Positions 1 through 7,320 of a stretch of DNA of 33,354 bases are shown in pieces. The DNA is from Rikenellaceae bacterium (GTDB taxonomy: Bacteria > Bacteroidota > Bacteroidia > Bacteroidales > UBA932): positions 1 to 33,354 of the forward strand of contig JALFGP010000068.1 in assembly GCA_022777205.1 (NCBI GenBank). Reading direction: 5' to 3'. A model generated the notes under the pieces. It was not told where the DNA came from. It saw only the letters and a list, made by a program, of their open reading frames with translations, and ran no database searches. Both the position numbers and the translations under genes were made by a program. How positions within the stretch are numbered: the stretch's first letter is position 1; every line of letters starts with the position of its first letter.

Positions 1-266
1 TTTGATTGTTATACATCTTGTCAGGATGGACTCCTGACCATACCACCCTTCCAAGAACAGGGAGGGGTTTCTGTAAATATAACAAACCAAAGAGGGGGTC
101 TCTGATTTTTTGGACACAAGACTTTTTGAACACAGGGGCAATGCGACGACGAAGTTCGTCGCAGCATCACTCTTATCATTCTGTCAATTTGTCTAATTCA
201 TTGATTAAAGCCAAGTTGCGGCGCAATAGCTGTATCAATTTAAGTGTATTCAAAAACTGACATAAT
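1..266. other. Non-coding segment with inverted and direct repeats
   Basis: I see no convincing gene here. There is a hairpin at 20-38 (7-bp stem GTCAGGA/TCCTGAC, 5-base loop), a second short palindrome at 147-161 (CGACGAAGTTCGTCG), and an imperfect direct repeat at 106-120 and 122-136 (a T run followed by GGACACAAG or GAACACAGG). None is followed by a good T run, so terminators are not clear. These could be a transfer, replication or regulatory region of the island; the sequence alone does not decide. Confidence 0.35.
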
Positions 267-419
267 ATGACATACACCTACACCATCAAGTACAAGGAGC
301 CAGGAAGTGAATGGTCTTCCACCTCCTACACCAGTCCTGAACCAGTTTCCAAGGAATACCTCATTGACTTCTTTGGACTGACTGAGTGTGAAGACTACCT
401 CATTGAACAGAAACACTAA
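267..419 (+). CDS. Hypothetical micro-protein, 50 aa
   Basis: An ATG-to-TAA frame of 50 codons beginning MTYTYTIKYKEPGSEW and ending in an acidic segment (TECEDYLIEQKH). It is rich in Tyr, Ser, Thr and Glu, has no membrane segment and no motif I recognise. It is followed after 12 bases by a second micro-gene in the same direction, and both precede the resolvase gene, so the three may form one transcript. The protein-like composition and tight spacing support it as real; the small size leaves doubt. Function unknown. Confidence 0.5.
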   Translation: MTYTYTIKYKEPGSEWSSTSYTSPEPVSKEYLIDFFGLTECEDYLIEQKH

Positions 420-431
420 ACACCATCACCT

Positions 432-602
432 ATGGAAGAAGAAAAAACCATCACCCAAAGAGAGCAACTGCTGGTCATTACATCTGCAATCATCCTTGCA
501 GGTCTTGCATCCAACTACTCCACCACCAGGCCCTCCATCATCTTGGCCAGGGGATATGCCAAGGAACTCTTGGACAACATCCTGGATGGAAAGAGGCTTT
601 GA
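432..602 (+). CDS. Hypothetical micro-protein, 56 aa
   Basis: A 56-codon frame beginning MEEEKTITQREQLLVI and ending GYAKELLDNILDGKRL. The middle (about residues 13-25, LVITSAIILAGLA) is hydrophobic but short for a membrane helix; the C-terminal part could be an amphipathic helix. It lies 12 bases after the preceding micro-gene and before the repeat-rich region upstream of the resolvase. I do not recognise a family. Such small proteins are common in mobile elements of Bacteroidales; a DNA-binding or accessory role is only a guess. Confidence 0.5.
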   Translation: MEEEKTITQREQLLVITSAIILAGLASNYSTTRPSIILARGYAKELLDNILDGKRL

Positions 603-603
603 C

Positions 604-726
604 CCCCAAAAGTATCACAATAACCAAAATGGGGAAAAGTATCAAAATAATCTTTGAAATCAGTTTTGATACAGCCAAACCCCAGTATCAAAGAAACTTA
701 AAAGATTATAAAGTATTATAAAGTAT
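604..726. promoter_or_regulatory. Repeat-rich control or recombination region before the resolvase
   Basis: The hexamer GTATCA occurs at 612-617, 639-644 and 685-690, and inverted (TGATAC) at 667-672, mostly within a longer A-flanked motif. Immediately before and into the resolvase start there are two tandem copies of TATAAAGTAT (707-716, 717-726); a third copy is at 1409-1418. Ordered direct and inverted sites in front of a serine recombinase gene fit either a res-type recombination site or operators for autoregulation. That assignment is inferred. Confidence 0.5.
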
Positions 727-1363
727 GGAAGAACCTATTAAAGTATGCATCTATGCCAGGGTCAGTACCTCCCAGCAGGACTTTACCCATCAGCTGACCT
801 CTTTGAGAGCATATGCAAAGGAGCACCACTACCAGGTGGTCAAGGAATACACAGAAAAAATCAGTGGAGCCAAAAAGGTGGCTGAAAGGGAAGCATTGAA
901 GGAACTCCTGGAAGATGTGGAGAAGAACCAGGTCAAGAAGATACTGGTCTTTGAGTGCAGCAGACTTTCAAGGAGAGCACTGGACTTCCTCTCCATCATA
1001 GAGAAGCTGAATGAGAAAGGGGTGTCTGTGTTCATCTTACAGAATGGACTTGAAACCCTTCTTCCTGATGGCAAGGTCAATCCCATTGCATCCCTTGTGT
1101 TGGGAATAATGAGCCAGTTCAATTCTATGGAGAGAGACCTGATCAGAGCAAGAATGAAGAATGGATATGACAACCTCAGGGCACAGCACCCAGGTGAGAA
1201 GGTGGTTGGAAGAAAAATAGGGTACAGGAAGACCAACTACCAGGAGGAGTATGCCAAGGAAATCTCCCTCTTGAAGAAGAATGTCTCTTTGAGGGACTGC
1301 CAGAGCCTGACTGGTACCAGCATCAACACCCTTAGGAAACTGAAATCAATGTTTGTCAAGTGA
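725..1363 (+). CDS. Small serine recombinase (resolvase/invertase family)
   Basis: A 212-residue serine recombinase that would cut and rejoin DNA at short paired sites through a covalent phosphoserine intermediate. The catalytic domain (about 6-150) starts with VCIYARVSTSQQ, where Ser14 is the expected nucleophile, and contains FECSRLSRRALDF with the conserved arginines. A long helix (about 125-150) is followed by a C-terminal helix-turn-helix (about 165-205, VSLRDCQSLTGTSINTLRKL). The length matches classical resolvases/invertases, not the large integrases. The start overlaps the second TATAAAGTAT repeat. Likely roles are dimer resolution or inversion within the island. A tiny helix-turn-helix gene follows 1 base later. 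Confidence 0.9.
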   Translation: MEEPIKVCIYARVSTSQQDFTHQLTSLRAYAKEHHYQVVKEYTEKISGAKKVAEREALKELLEDVEKNQVKKILVFECSRLSRRALDFLSIIEKLNEKGVSVFILQNGLETLLPDGKVNPIASLVLGIMSQFNSMERDLIRARMKNGYDNLRAQHPGEKVVGRKIGYRKTNYQEEYAKEISLLKKNVSLRDCQSLTGTSINTLRKLKSMFVK

Positions 1364-1364
1364 T

Positions 1365-1532
1365 ATGAAAAGAATAGGAAGACCCAGAATGACCAGAGAT
1401 GAGGCTTATATAAAGTATTATAATGTCATTCAAGACCTCACCTACTATATAAAGACTATAAGAGCAATAGCCAGAGATAATAATATAAGCATCTCAACAG
1501 TAATGAGAATAAAGAAGAGGTTTAATTTGTAG
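1365..1532 (+). CDS. Stand-alone helix-turn-helix micro-protein, 55 aa
   Basis: The 55-codon frame starts 1 base after the resolvase stop, so it is very likely co-translated. It begins MKRIGRPRMTRDEAY and ends with a resolvase-like helix-turn-helix (about 30-55): TIRAIARDNN followed by ISISTVMRIKKRF. The GRPR turn resembles the linker that joins a resolvase catalytic domain to its DNA-binding domain, so the protein looks like a detached resolvase DNA-binding domain, although the resolvase next to it has its own. It could compete for or modulate recombination sites. The gene contains a third copy of TATAAAGTAT (1409-1418). Confidence 0.6.
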   Translation: MKRIGRPRMTRDEAYIKYYNVIQDLTYYIKTIRAIARDNNISISTVMRIKKRFNL

Positions 1533-1620
1533 ACCTGGTATCTATGAGGAGCTCAGGTCACACTTTGAGCCTGGAAGCAGTCACAAACTCTGGATATAAG
1601 GAGTAAGTTTAATTAGTTGT

Positions 1621-1661
1621 ACTTGGTGATGTTTATTGTTTTGCAATAGATGTCACCAAGT
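1621..1661. terminator. Nested stem-loop between convergent island genes
   Basis: A perfect 9-bp inverted repeat (ACTTGGTGA at 1621-1629, TCACCAAGT at 1653-1661) encloses a second stem (TATTG 1634-1638, CAATA 1644-1648) with a 5-base loop. It covers the last codons and stop of the large recombinase. Its position between converging genes suggests a bidirectional terminator, but neither side has a clear T run, so a DNA or mRNA-stability role is also possible. Confidence 0.4.
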
Positions 1662-3303
1662 CTATATCAAGCCTCTCTAATCCTATCCCACAGTATTTCT
1701 CAAACACTTTGTATAGTAAATGCCTTCTTTTCATAGCCACAAGTTCATCATCCACAGCATACCTAAACACCTTGTTCTGCCTGTCATATTTTATTTCTTT
1801 GTTTAACCATTGTATCTCTCCATCAACAACAGCCCCTTCTACTGTTATATACTCTATCTGTGTATCTTCACCAGGATATAGCTTCTGTTTCTTAATGTAG
1901 CAACCATACACCAGGTCATCTCCAAGCAATCTAATTTGCAAATAATGCCCAGTAGTGAGGTAATAGACTGTTATGTTTTCAACCATATCTCCTATGACCC
2001 TGTCTCTCAACACACTATCTTTCACAATCTCCTCATAACTCATATTTTCAATATCATTCAGTGACCTGGTTAGGACTTCAATATCTTTCAACTCTATACT
2101 TCTGCTTTCATCCAGGTTACAAATCTCCTTGCTTAATCCTTCCCTGATTTTTACTTCATCTTTCACATCTAAGCCAAGATCAACCAGAGCCTTTATCTTC
2201 TTCTCTGCCATACCAAACTTGTCCTGTAAAACCTTCTGCTGCTCATTGATTTTCTCAATGTTTTGTTTCTTTGCATTCAATTCCTTGACAAGATTATCCC
2301 TATTCTCATCTGCATTATTCTCTGCCAGTCTTCTTCTCAACAATATATCCAACACTTCATCAACTTTGTGCTTGGCAATCCTGGTGCTGCAATACATATA
2401 TTGCTCCTTGTGAGTATTGGTCTTGCAGGTATAAATGCTCACCCTTTTATCCTTTGAGTAATACATCTTGTTCCCACACAACCCACAATAGATTTTTCCC
2501 CTTAACCTATTATCATATCTCTGGTCTGCTGTGAGTTGGTTGCCCCTCCTATTCTCCAACAGTTCCTGTGTGATATAATACATTTCCTTTGATATTATGG
2601 CTGGAACATGTAAGATAATGCTGGGTTCATACTTATACCTAACCTCTCCCATATATACTGGATTCTTCAAGGTATAACTTACTCTGTTCTGGGTCCAACC
2701 ATATGAAATTGCAATCTGTCTGGTACTCTTGTGCCCATTCACATACAAATCAAACATTCTTCTTATCTGCTCTGCTTCATCTTCCTTTATGACCAGTTTC
2801 CCATTTGTTCTGCTGTAACCATAGGGGGGCTTAAAAGTGTAATCCATCTGACCAGACAATATCTTATTCTTTTTGCCTGATAAACTTCTATCTCTCAAAG
2901 TTTCTAATTCAGTCTGGGCCATGCTTGCAAACAGTCCCAAGACTAATTTTGCAGTACTATTCCAACTACCATCTTCTTCCAGTGTCATCAAGTTCTCTTT
3001 CAGTGCATATATTGATATCCCTTTTTGTGCAAAATCTTCTGCCACCTTCAATATCATATATGCCTTTCTTGATAGTCTGGATATTTCCCAGACAACAACT
3101 ACCTGAATATCTTCTTTTGATAAAGTGCATAGTTTCTGGAACTCAGGCCTATCATCCTTCCTTCCTGACTCCTTCTCTTCAAAGATATACTTCACTTGCA
3201 GTTGGTTCCTTTTGCAGTAAGCCAACAACTCTTTCTTCTGCCTATCATAATTCTGCTGGTCAGTAGAGACTCTCAAATAAATAGCAGCCTGTTTCATACT
3301 CAT
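1633..3303 (-). CDS. Large serine recombinase (site-specific integrase)
   Basis: A 556-residue large serine recombinase. The catalytic domain (about 5-150) starts AAIYLRVSTDQQ, with Ser13 as expected nucleophile, and has WEISRLSRKAYMI. A recombinase domain follows (about 160-270, PPYGYSRTNGK onward), then a zinc ribbon with CGLCG near 275 and further cysteines near 300-315. A Lys/Glu-rich coiled-coil stretch lies at about 330-420, as in integrases where it controls direction of recombination. The gene sits at the island edge about 65 bases from the comM junction, so it is the natural candidate for the enzyme that inserted the island. No small partner (directionality factor) is recognisable. 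Confidence 0.9.
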   Translation of the reverse strand: MSMKQAAIYLRVSTDQQNYDRQKKELLAYCKRNQLQVKYIFEEKESGRKDDRPEFQKLCTLSKEDIQVVVVWEISRLSRKAYMILKVAEDFAQKGISIYALKENLMTLEEDGSWNSTAKLVLGLFASMAQTELETLRDRSLSGKKNKILSGQMDYTFKPPYGYSRTNGKLVIKEDEAEQIRRMFDLYVNGHKSTRQIAISYGWTQNRVSYTLKNPVYMGEVRYKYEPSIILHVPAIISKEMYYITQELLENRRGNQLTADQRYDNRLRGKIYCGLCGNKMYYSKDKRVSIYTCKTNTHKEQYMYCSTRIAKHKVDEVLDILLRRRLAENNADENRDNLVKELNAKKQNIEKINEQQKVLQDKFGMAEKKIKALVDLGLDVKDEVKIREGLSKEICNLDESRSIELKDIEVLTRSLNDIENMSYEEIVKDSVLRDRVIGDMVENITVYYLTTGHYLQIRLLGDDLVYGCYIKKQKLYPGEDTQIEYITVEGAVVDGEIQWLNKEIKYDRQNKVFRYAVDDELVAMKRRHLLYKVFEKYCGIGLERLDIDLVTSIAKQ

Positions 3304-3321
3304 AACTCATGTATAATCACA

Positions 3322-3352
3322 CAAATATAGTGAATTATTTTCAATTGGTAAA
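3322..3352 (-). promoter_or_regulatory. Promoter of the large serine recombinase
   Basis: Reading on the minus strand there is TATATTTG (3322-3329), matching the Bacteroidota -7 consensus TAnnTTTG, with TTTA (3349-3352) 19 bases upstream in place of the usual TTTG -33 element. The start codon lies about 20 bases beyond. The promoter ends within about 15 bases of the comM junction, so it is carried by the element itself. Confidence 0.6.
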
Positions 3353-3366
3353 GTGAGAGATTATTT

Positions 3367-4719
3367 GTAATCAATCTTGCTCCGGCGGACATACGGAAAA
3401 ACGGCAGCGGCTACGATGTCCCGATTGCCATAGGAATCCTGGCTGCTTCCGGACAGATCGGGGCGGAGAGACTGGATGACTACATCATTATGGGGGAACT
3501 CGGGCTGGACGGGTCCGTGAGGGCTGTCCCCGGAGCCCTGCCAATAGCATCTCTGGCCGAGGCCCAGGGAAAGAAAGGCTGCATACTGCCCCTGGATGCT
3601 GCCGGATTGTGCAGGGACTATTATCCTGACTCGGTTTATGCTGTAGGCAACCTGATGGAAGTTATGCAGATACTCGGAGGAGGGGAAGATACGGAAAAGC
3701 TGCTGGTCAAAAACCGGAAATATGCCGGGGAAGAAGAAAGTTGCGAAAAGCTCGCGGAAGTGGATTTTTCACAGATTGTGGGGCAGGAATTTGCAAAAAG
3801 GGGACTTGAAATAGCAGCGGCAGGAGGGCACAATCTGCTTATGATAGGGCCGCCGGGTTCCGGAAAATCGTCCCTCGCAAAGGCCCTTGCAGGAATCCTT
3901 CCGCCGCTGACCCCGGAGGAATCGCTGGAAACCAGCAAGATTTATTCGGTGGCAGGTCTGTACCGCAATCCCGGCACTGCCCTCAGCCGTCCCTTCCGTT
4001 CCCCTCATTACAGCGCATCCATCCCCGCTATAATAGGAGGAGGCTCAGACAGCATACTTCCGGGAGAAATCTCTCTGGCCCACAACGGGGTGCTCTTTCT
4101 GGATGAGTTCTGCGAGGCACCCAAAAAAGTAATCGAGGCCTTGCGCGGACCTATGGAAGACCGTCAGGTGACGATTTCGAGGCTCAAGACCAAGGTCACC
4201 TATCCCGCATCTTTTATGCTCGCCGCTGCTGCAAACCCCTGTCCCTGCGGTTATTACGGGGAAGGGAACCGTTGCCGCTGCACTCCGGGACAAAGAGCCG
4301 GTTACATCTCCCGTCTGTCGGGCCCGATGATGGACAGAATCGACATTCAGCTGTGGATGCACGCCGTGGATGCTCTCAAACTCATAAATCCGCCAAAATC
4401 CGAAAGCAGTGCCTCGGTGAGGGAAAGGGTCATACGGGCCCGGGCAAGGCAAAGGGAGAGATTCAGGGAGGAAGGCATTTTCACCAATGCGGCAATGAAC
4501 AACAGAATGATAGAAAAATACTGTCCTATGGACGAGAGCTGCAAGAAGGTGCTGAAACAGACCATAGAACGTATGGGACTGTCGGCAAGGGCCTGTATGA
4601 GAATAATTCGCATAGCCCGGACCATAGCCGACCTTGAGAACAGCGCGGACATTAGTATGTTTCACATCAGCGAGGCGGCTGGCTACCGTTTCCTCGACAA
4701 ACAGCAGAATACAATATGA
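3367..4719 (+). pseudogene. comM: ComM/YifB-type Mg-chelatase-like ATPase, 5' end missing
   Basis: The frame opens at the island junction with VINLAPADIRKNGSGYD, which is internal sequence of ComM/YifB; roughly the first 90-100 codons are absent. The remainder holds the end of the Lon-like domain, then an AAA+ domain with Walker A (GPPGSGKSSLAKALAG), Walker B (GVLFLDEFCE), the AAANPCPCG sensor segment and SGPMMDRIDIQLWM, and an intact C-terminal domain. ComM is a hexameric helicase that aids branch migration during natural transformation in proteobacteria. An ATG at 3490 could start a 409-residue protein, but that is inside the Lon-like domain, so I regard the gene as broken by the insertion. 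Confidence 0.85.
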
Positions 4720-5987
4720 AAAAATGGATAATTGCAGCCCTCGCCCTTTCGTTACAGGGATGCTTTACAATCGTGACAGAAGACAAAGGGCTTCCCGAAG
4801 AAGAGAAACTGCCGGACTATCTGACTCCGGAGAATGACATCACCGTGGTTACCGGACTTGCCTATCCGGAAGACACAGACTGGAGCCTGACCGGACTGGA
4901 TTCACCCCGGGCAAGGGTGGTGATGTATATGGACCGGGAACTGAAGGCAAATGTGAGCGCGGATCCGGCCGCGGGAAAGGCGTGTTGTGACCCTTATATG
5001 CATTTCCATAGCGGAGGGCAGCTGTACTGTGTCAACCACTCAGACAATGGGACTATGCTAACCCGCAACGGAGAGGATGCACTCTGGTTCAAAGACATCA
5101 AATATCCTGTCAAAATTCTAGATGACGGAACCCGTTTGCTTACCCTTTGGGAAAACGAAGGCGGGAATGGATTTGTGGCGATGAAAAATGAGGAGATTAT
5201 ACGGAGCGATCCCTCAGGTACACTGTTCAGGAATGTCGGAGTGGATGAGAATGGTAATCTTTGCTATTTCTACTCCACTCAGGTGAAGACCAGTTCGGGA
5301 ATCCGCCCCCAATATTTTTATGCAAATTCGGAGGAAGTGATTCAGATGGATCTTCCCAAGGGGCTCAATCCGGTTTACGGACTCTTCAAGAATGGGGAAT
5401 CATTCATAGCAATATGCCAGAATGAGGAAAACAAGTCCAGTTTCGAACTATACAACACTCTGGACAACAAGCATTTCACTTTTATGCCCAAAGGCGAAGG
5501 AGGAGTGGCACCGCTCAGTTTTGATGCTCCGAGTCTAATCAGCTGCTGCGTCAAATTCAATTTCTCACAGAAAGAATGGACTGCCGTTATGCTGGATGGA
5601 TATGTGAGAGAGGACTGGGACGGGAATGACTATGCTGTCGGATTTCACCGTGTGGATGAGTTTGTGGCAGGAGTGAGAAAATCCAGGCATAAGGACGGGA
5701 GGGACATTCTGCTTCGCCGCAGTGCCAGGGACACTCTGCCCAAAGGCTACACAGTATTTTGCGACGAGGCCGTCTGTATAGACAGGGAAGGCCACGCCAA
5801 AATAGGCCTGAGTTCCAAAACCGGAGGGAAGGCCCTGCTATGGTCCGACGGGGAAATCGACACCCTGGGATTCAGAGGCATAGTGACAGGAGTGCATATG
5901 CTTGAGAGGGAGAAAAAGGAAGAGGTTCAGACCATAAGGACCACAAAGCCCACTGAAGGCCGGAACCATATCTTCACTCCCAGCTGA
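4716..5987 (+). CDS. Predicted lipoprotein of unknown function
   Basis: A 423-residue protein with a lipoprotein signal: MKKWIIAALALSLQGC, with Cys16 as the lipidated residue, followed by an acidic TEDKGLPEEE stretch that in Bacteroidota may favour surface export. I do not recognise the family. The body is rich in beta-prone repeats of the type G-(N/D)-LCYFYS and ALLWSDGEIDTLG, reminiscent of a beta-propeller, but no defined motif is visible. The ATG overlaps the comM stop (ATGA), so the gene was probably transcribed from the comM promoter and may have lost it through the island. Its last 14 bases overlap the end of tsaE on the other strand. Confidence 0.75.
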   Translation: MKKWIIAALALSLQGCFTIVTEDKGLPEEEKLPDYLTPENDITVVTGLAYPEDTDWSLTGLDSPRARVVMYMDRELKANVSADPAAGKACCDPYMHFHSGGQLYCVNHSDNGTMLTRNGEDALWFKDIKYPVKILDDGTRLLTLWENEGGNGFVAMKNEEIIRSDPSGTLFRNVGVDENGNLCYFYSTQVKTSSGIRPQYFYANSEEVIQMDLPKGLNPVYGLFKNGESFIAICQNEENKSSFELYNTLDNKHFTFMPKGEGGVAPLSFDAPSLISCCVKFNFSQKEWTAVMLDGYVREDWDGNDYAVGFHRVDEFVAGVRKSRHKDGRDILLRRSARDTLPKGYTVFCDEAVCIDREGHAKIGLSSKTGGKALLWSDGEIDTLGFRGIVTGVHMLEREKKEEVQTIRTTKPTEGRNHIFTPS

Positions 5988-6432
5988 GGCAGCGGCTCCG
6001 GTCGGGCAGGACCGTGATCCGGATCTTGAGAGTTTCGTCCGGGAGGAGTTCCTCTACGTTTTCGGGCCATTCCATCAGGCAGAGGCTGCCGCTGTAGAGA
6101 TAGTCCTCCAGCCCTATGTCGAGTGCTTCGGAAGGCTTGGTGATACGATAGAAGTCAAAATGGAAGATGGAATCCCCGCTGGAGGAGAGATATTCGTTCA
6201 CTATGGTGAAAGTTGGGGAACATACCGCATCCTTCACCCCGAGACGGTTGCAGAGGGCAGTGATGAAAGTCGTCTTGCCAGCTCCCATCGGTGCGTAGAA
6301 TGCCACCAGACGGTTTTCTCCGATTTGCTGAAGAAATTCCCCGGCCGCCCGGTCGAGGTCTTCCAAAGATTTTATTATTATTTCGTGACTCATATTACTC
6401 ATGTTTCCAACGCACTTTCTTTGTATTTCCAC
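5974..6432 (-). CDS. tsaE: TsaE, tRNA threonylcarbamoyladenosine biosynthesis ATPase
   Basis: TsaE is the ATPase partner of TsaB/TsaD that makes the t6A modification at position 37 of ANN-decoding tRNAs. It has a Walker A APMGAGKTTFITAL, then SPTFTIVNEY, the FHFDFYRI strand, and LCLMEWPENVEELLP close to the C-terminus, all typical for the family. The first Met gives 152 residues; starts at Met11 (6402) or Met14 (6393, MSHEIIIKSLED) fit the usual family N-terminus better. It is last in the run sufB to tsaE and overlaps the convergent lipoprotein gene by 14 bases. Confidence 0.93.
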   Translation of the reverse strand: MEIQRKCVGNMSNMSHEIIIKSLEDLDRAAGEFLQQIGENRLVAFYAPMGAGKTTFITALCNRLGVKDAVCSPTFTIVNEYLSSSGDSIFHFDFYRITKPSEALDIGLEDYLYSGSLCLMEWPENVEELLPDETLKIRITVLPDRSRCLSWE

Positions 6433-6435
6433 GTT

Positions 6436-6474
6436 ACCCCTCCCTAAGGGGTAGGTGTTTCGCAGTTGCGAAAC
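6436..6474. repeat. Two hairpins between ispE and tsaE
   Basis: The 47-base gap holds two compact inverted repeats: ACCCCT-CCCTA-AGGGGT and GTTTCGC-AGTT-GCGAAAC. They could act as a partial terminator after ispE or as an RNA-stability element; no T run follows on the minus strand. They resemble the short palindromic repeats found between genes. Confidence 0.5.
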
Positions 6475-6479
6475 TTAAA

Positions 6480-7298
6480 TCATCTTATACTTTGGATTAA
6501 GAGGGGTCTGTCTGCAATCCAGAACACGGACGGGCCGCTGCCTGACATTGCCGCATAGACCGCCCCCTGACTGTAGCACTGTCTGATTATCTCGCCCACC
6601 AGCGGATGTTCCTCCACCACGGTCTTCTGGAAATCGTTCACCACGCTCTCCTTCCAGCCTTCTATGCTGCCGCGCAGGGCATCACGCAGGCGGATTGACG
6701 GAACGTGAGGGGTGATGCTGCCGTAAGCCTTGGCTGTGGAGACGGAAAGTTTGCCGTCCAGCGCCACCACGCCCATCTTCCACTTGGCTTCCGGGTTGTG
6801 TCCGCAGTCCAGAAAGTCGAGCGGATAATCGCTGAGGATTTCTCCCCTGCCCTCCCCGAACATAGGACGGTTGTGGATGAAGAAGGCACAGTCGCTGCCA
6901 AGTTCCGATGCGAGGGAGCAGAGTTCCGCAACGGAGAGCCCCAGAGAAAAAAGTTCGTTCAGCATACGGAGAGTGAAAGCCGCGTCCGAAGACCCTCCGC
7001 CCAGTCCAGCTCCTACGGGATTGCGTTTTTCAAGACTGATCCGCACAGGACCTATCCCGTAGCGCTCAGCCATAAGCCTCCAGGCCTTTGCACACAAATC
7101 CGACATAGGGTTCCAGTCCGGTATTCCCGGTGTTTTTGAAAAAATGTCTATGCTGAACCCGTCAGAAGGCACTATTTCCAGGACATCAGAAAGTCCGAAA
7201 TAAGGCACAAACACGGTTTCAAGGTCGTGAAAGCCGTCGGGACGCTTGCGCAGGACATTCAGCCCCAGGTTGATTTTGACATTAGGGTGGGAAATCAT
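6480..7298 (-). CDS. ispE: IspE, 4-diphosphocytidyl-2-C-methyl-D-erythritol kinase
   Basis: IspE phosphorylates the 2-hydroxyl of CDP-methylerythritol with ATP, the fourth step of the MEP isoprenoid pathway. The GHMP-kinase fold is evident: N-terminal VKINLGLNVLRKRPDGFH with the conserved Lys and His, the glycine-rich ATP loop NPVGAGLGGGSSDAAF (about 91-106), and a C-terminal AAMSGSGPSVFWIA. At 272 residues it matches the family. It starts 22 bases after sufD on the same strand and is probably co-transcribed with the suf genes, which fits the demand of the MEP enzymes IspG and IspH for Fe-S clusters. Confidence 0.95.
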   Translation of the reverse strand: MISHPNVKINLGLNVLRKRPDGFHDLETVFVPYFGLSDVLEIVPSDGFSIDIFSKTPGIPDWNPMSDLCAKAWRLMAERYGIGPVRISLEKRNPVGAGLGGGSSDAAFTLRMLNELFSLGLSVAELCSLASELGSDCAFFIHNRPMFGEGRGEILSDYPLDFLDCGHNPEAKWKMGVVALDGKLSVSTAKAYGSITPHVPSIRLRDALRGSIEGWKESVVNDFQKTVVEEHPLVGEIIRQCYSQGAVYAAMSGSGPSVFWIADRPLLIQSIR

Positions 7299-7320
7299 AG
7301 CCTTGTCAGCTTAGAAAAGA

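Larger units (their letters stand above)
1..3366. mobile_element. End of a serine-recombinase mobile island inserted in comM
   Basis: This stretch carries two serine recombinases, three micro-genes and repeats, and stops abruptly where the reading frame of comM/yifB resumes (about 3367). It looks more AT-rich and uses different codons (many AGG/AGA and CCA) from the chromosome to its right. The large recombinase lies at the extreme edge, reading inward with its promoter next to the junction, as is usual for integrases next to their attachment site. The other end lies left of the window, so cargo and mode of transfer are unknown. The exact junction is inferred from where ComM similarity begins; an inverted repeat GATTA-TTTG-TAATC (3359-3372) spans it. 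Confidence 0.75.

Noticed and set aside
6..260. An 84-codon frame at the left edge
   Set aside because: It begins at a TTG without a ribosome site, has no family resemblance and runs through the hairpins and repeats; its composition (many Ser, Arg, His) looks like translated non-coding DNA.
388..657. An 89-codon frame overlapping the second micro-gene
   Set aside because: Pro/Lys/His-rich shadow in another frame of 432-602 and the repeat region; the 56-aa frame is more protein-like.
4045..4665. A 206-codon minus-strand frame inside comM
   Set aside because: Shadow of the coding strand; no motif, and comM motifs account fully for the region.
3490..4719. A 409-aa complete Mg-chelatase-like protein starting at 3490
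   Set aside because: ComM-type sequence continues upstream of the ATG to about 3367, so the Met is internal and the gene is truncated.
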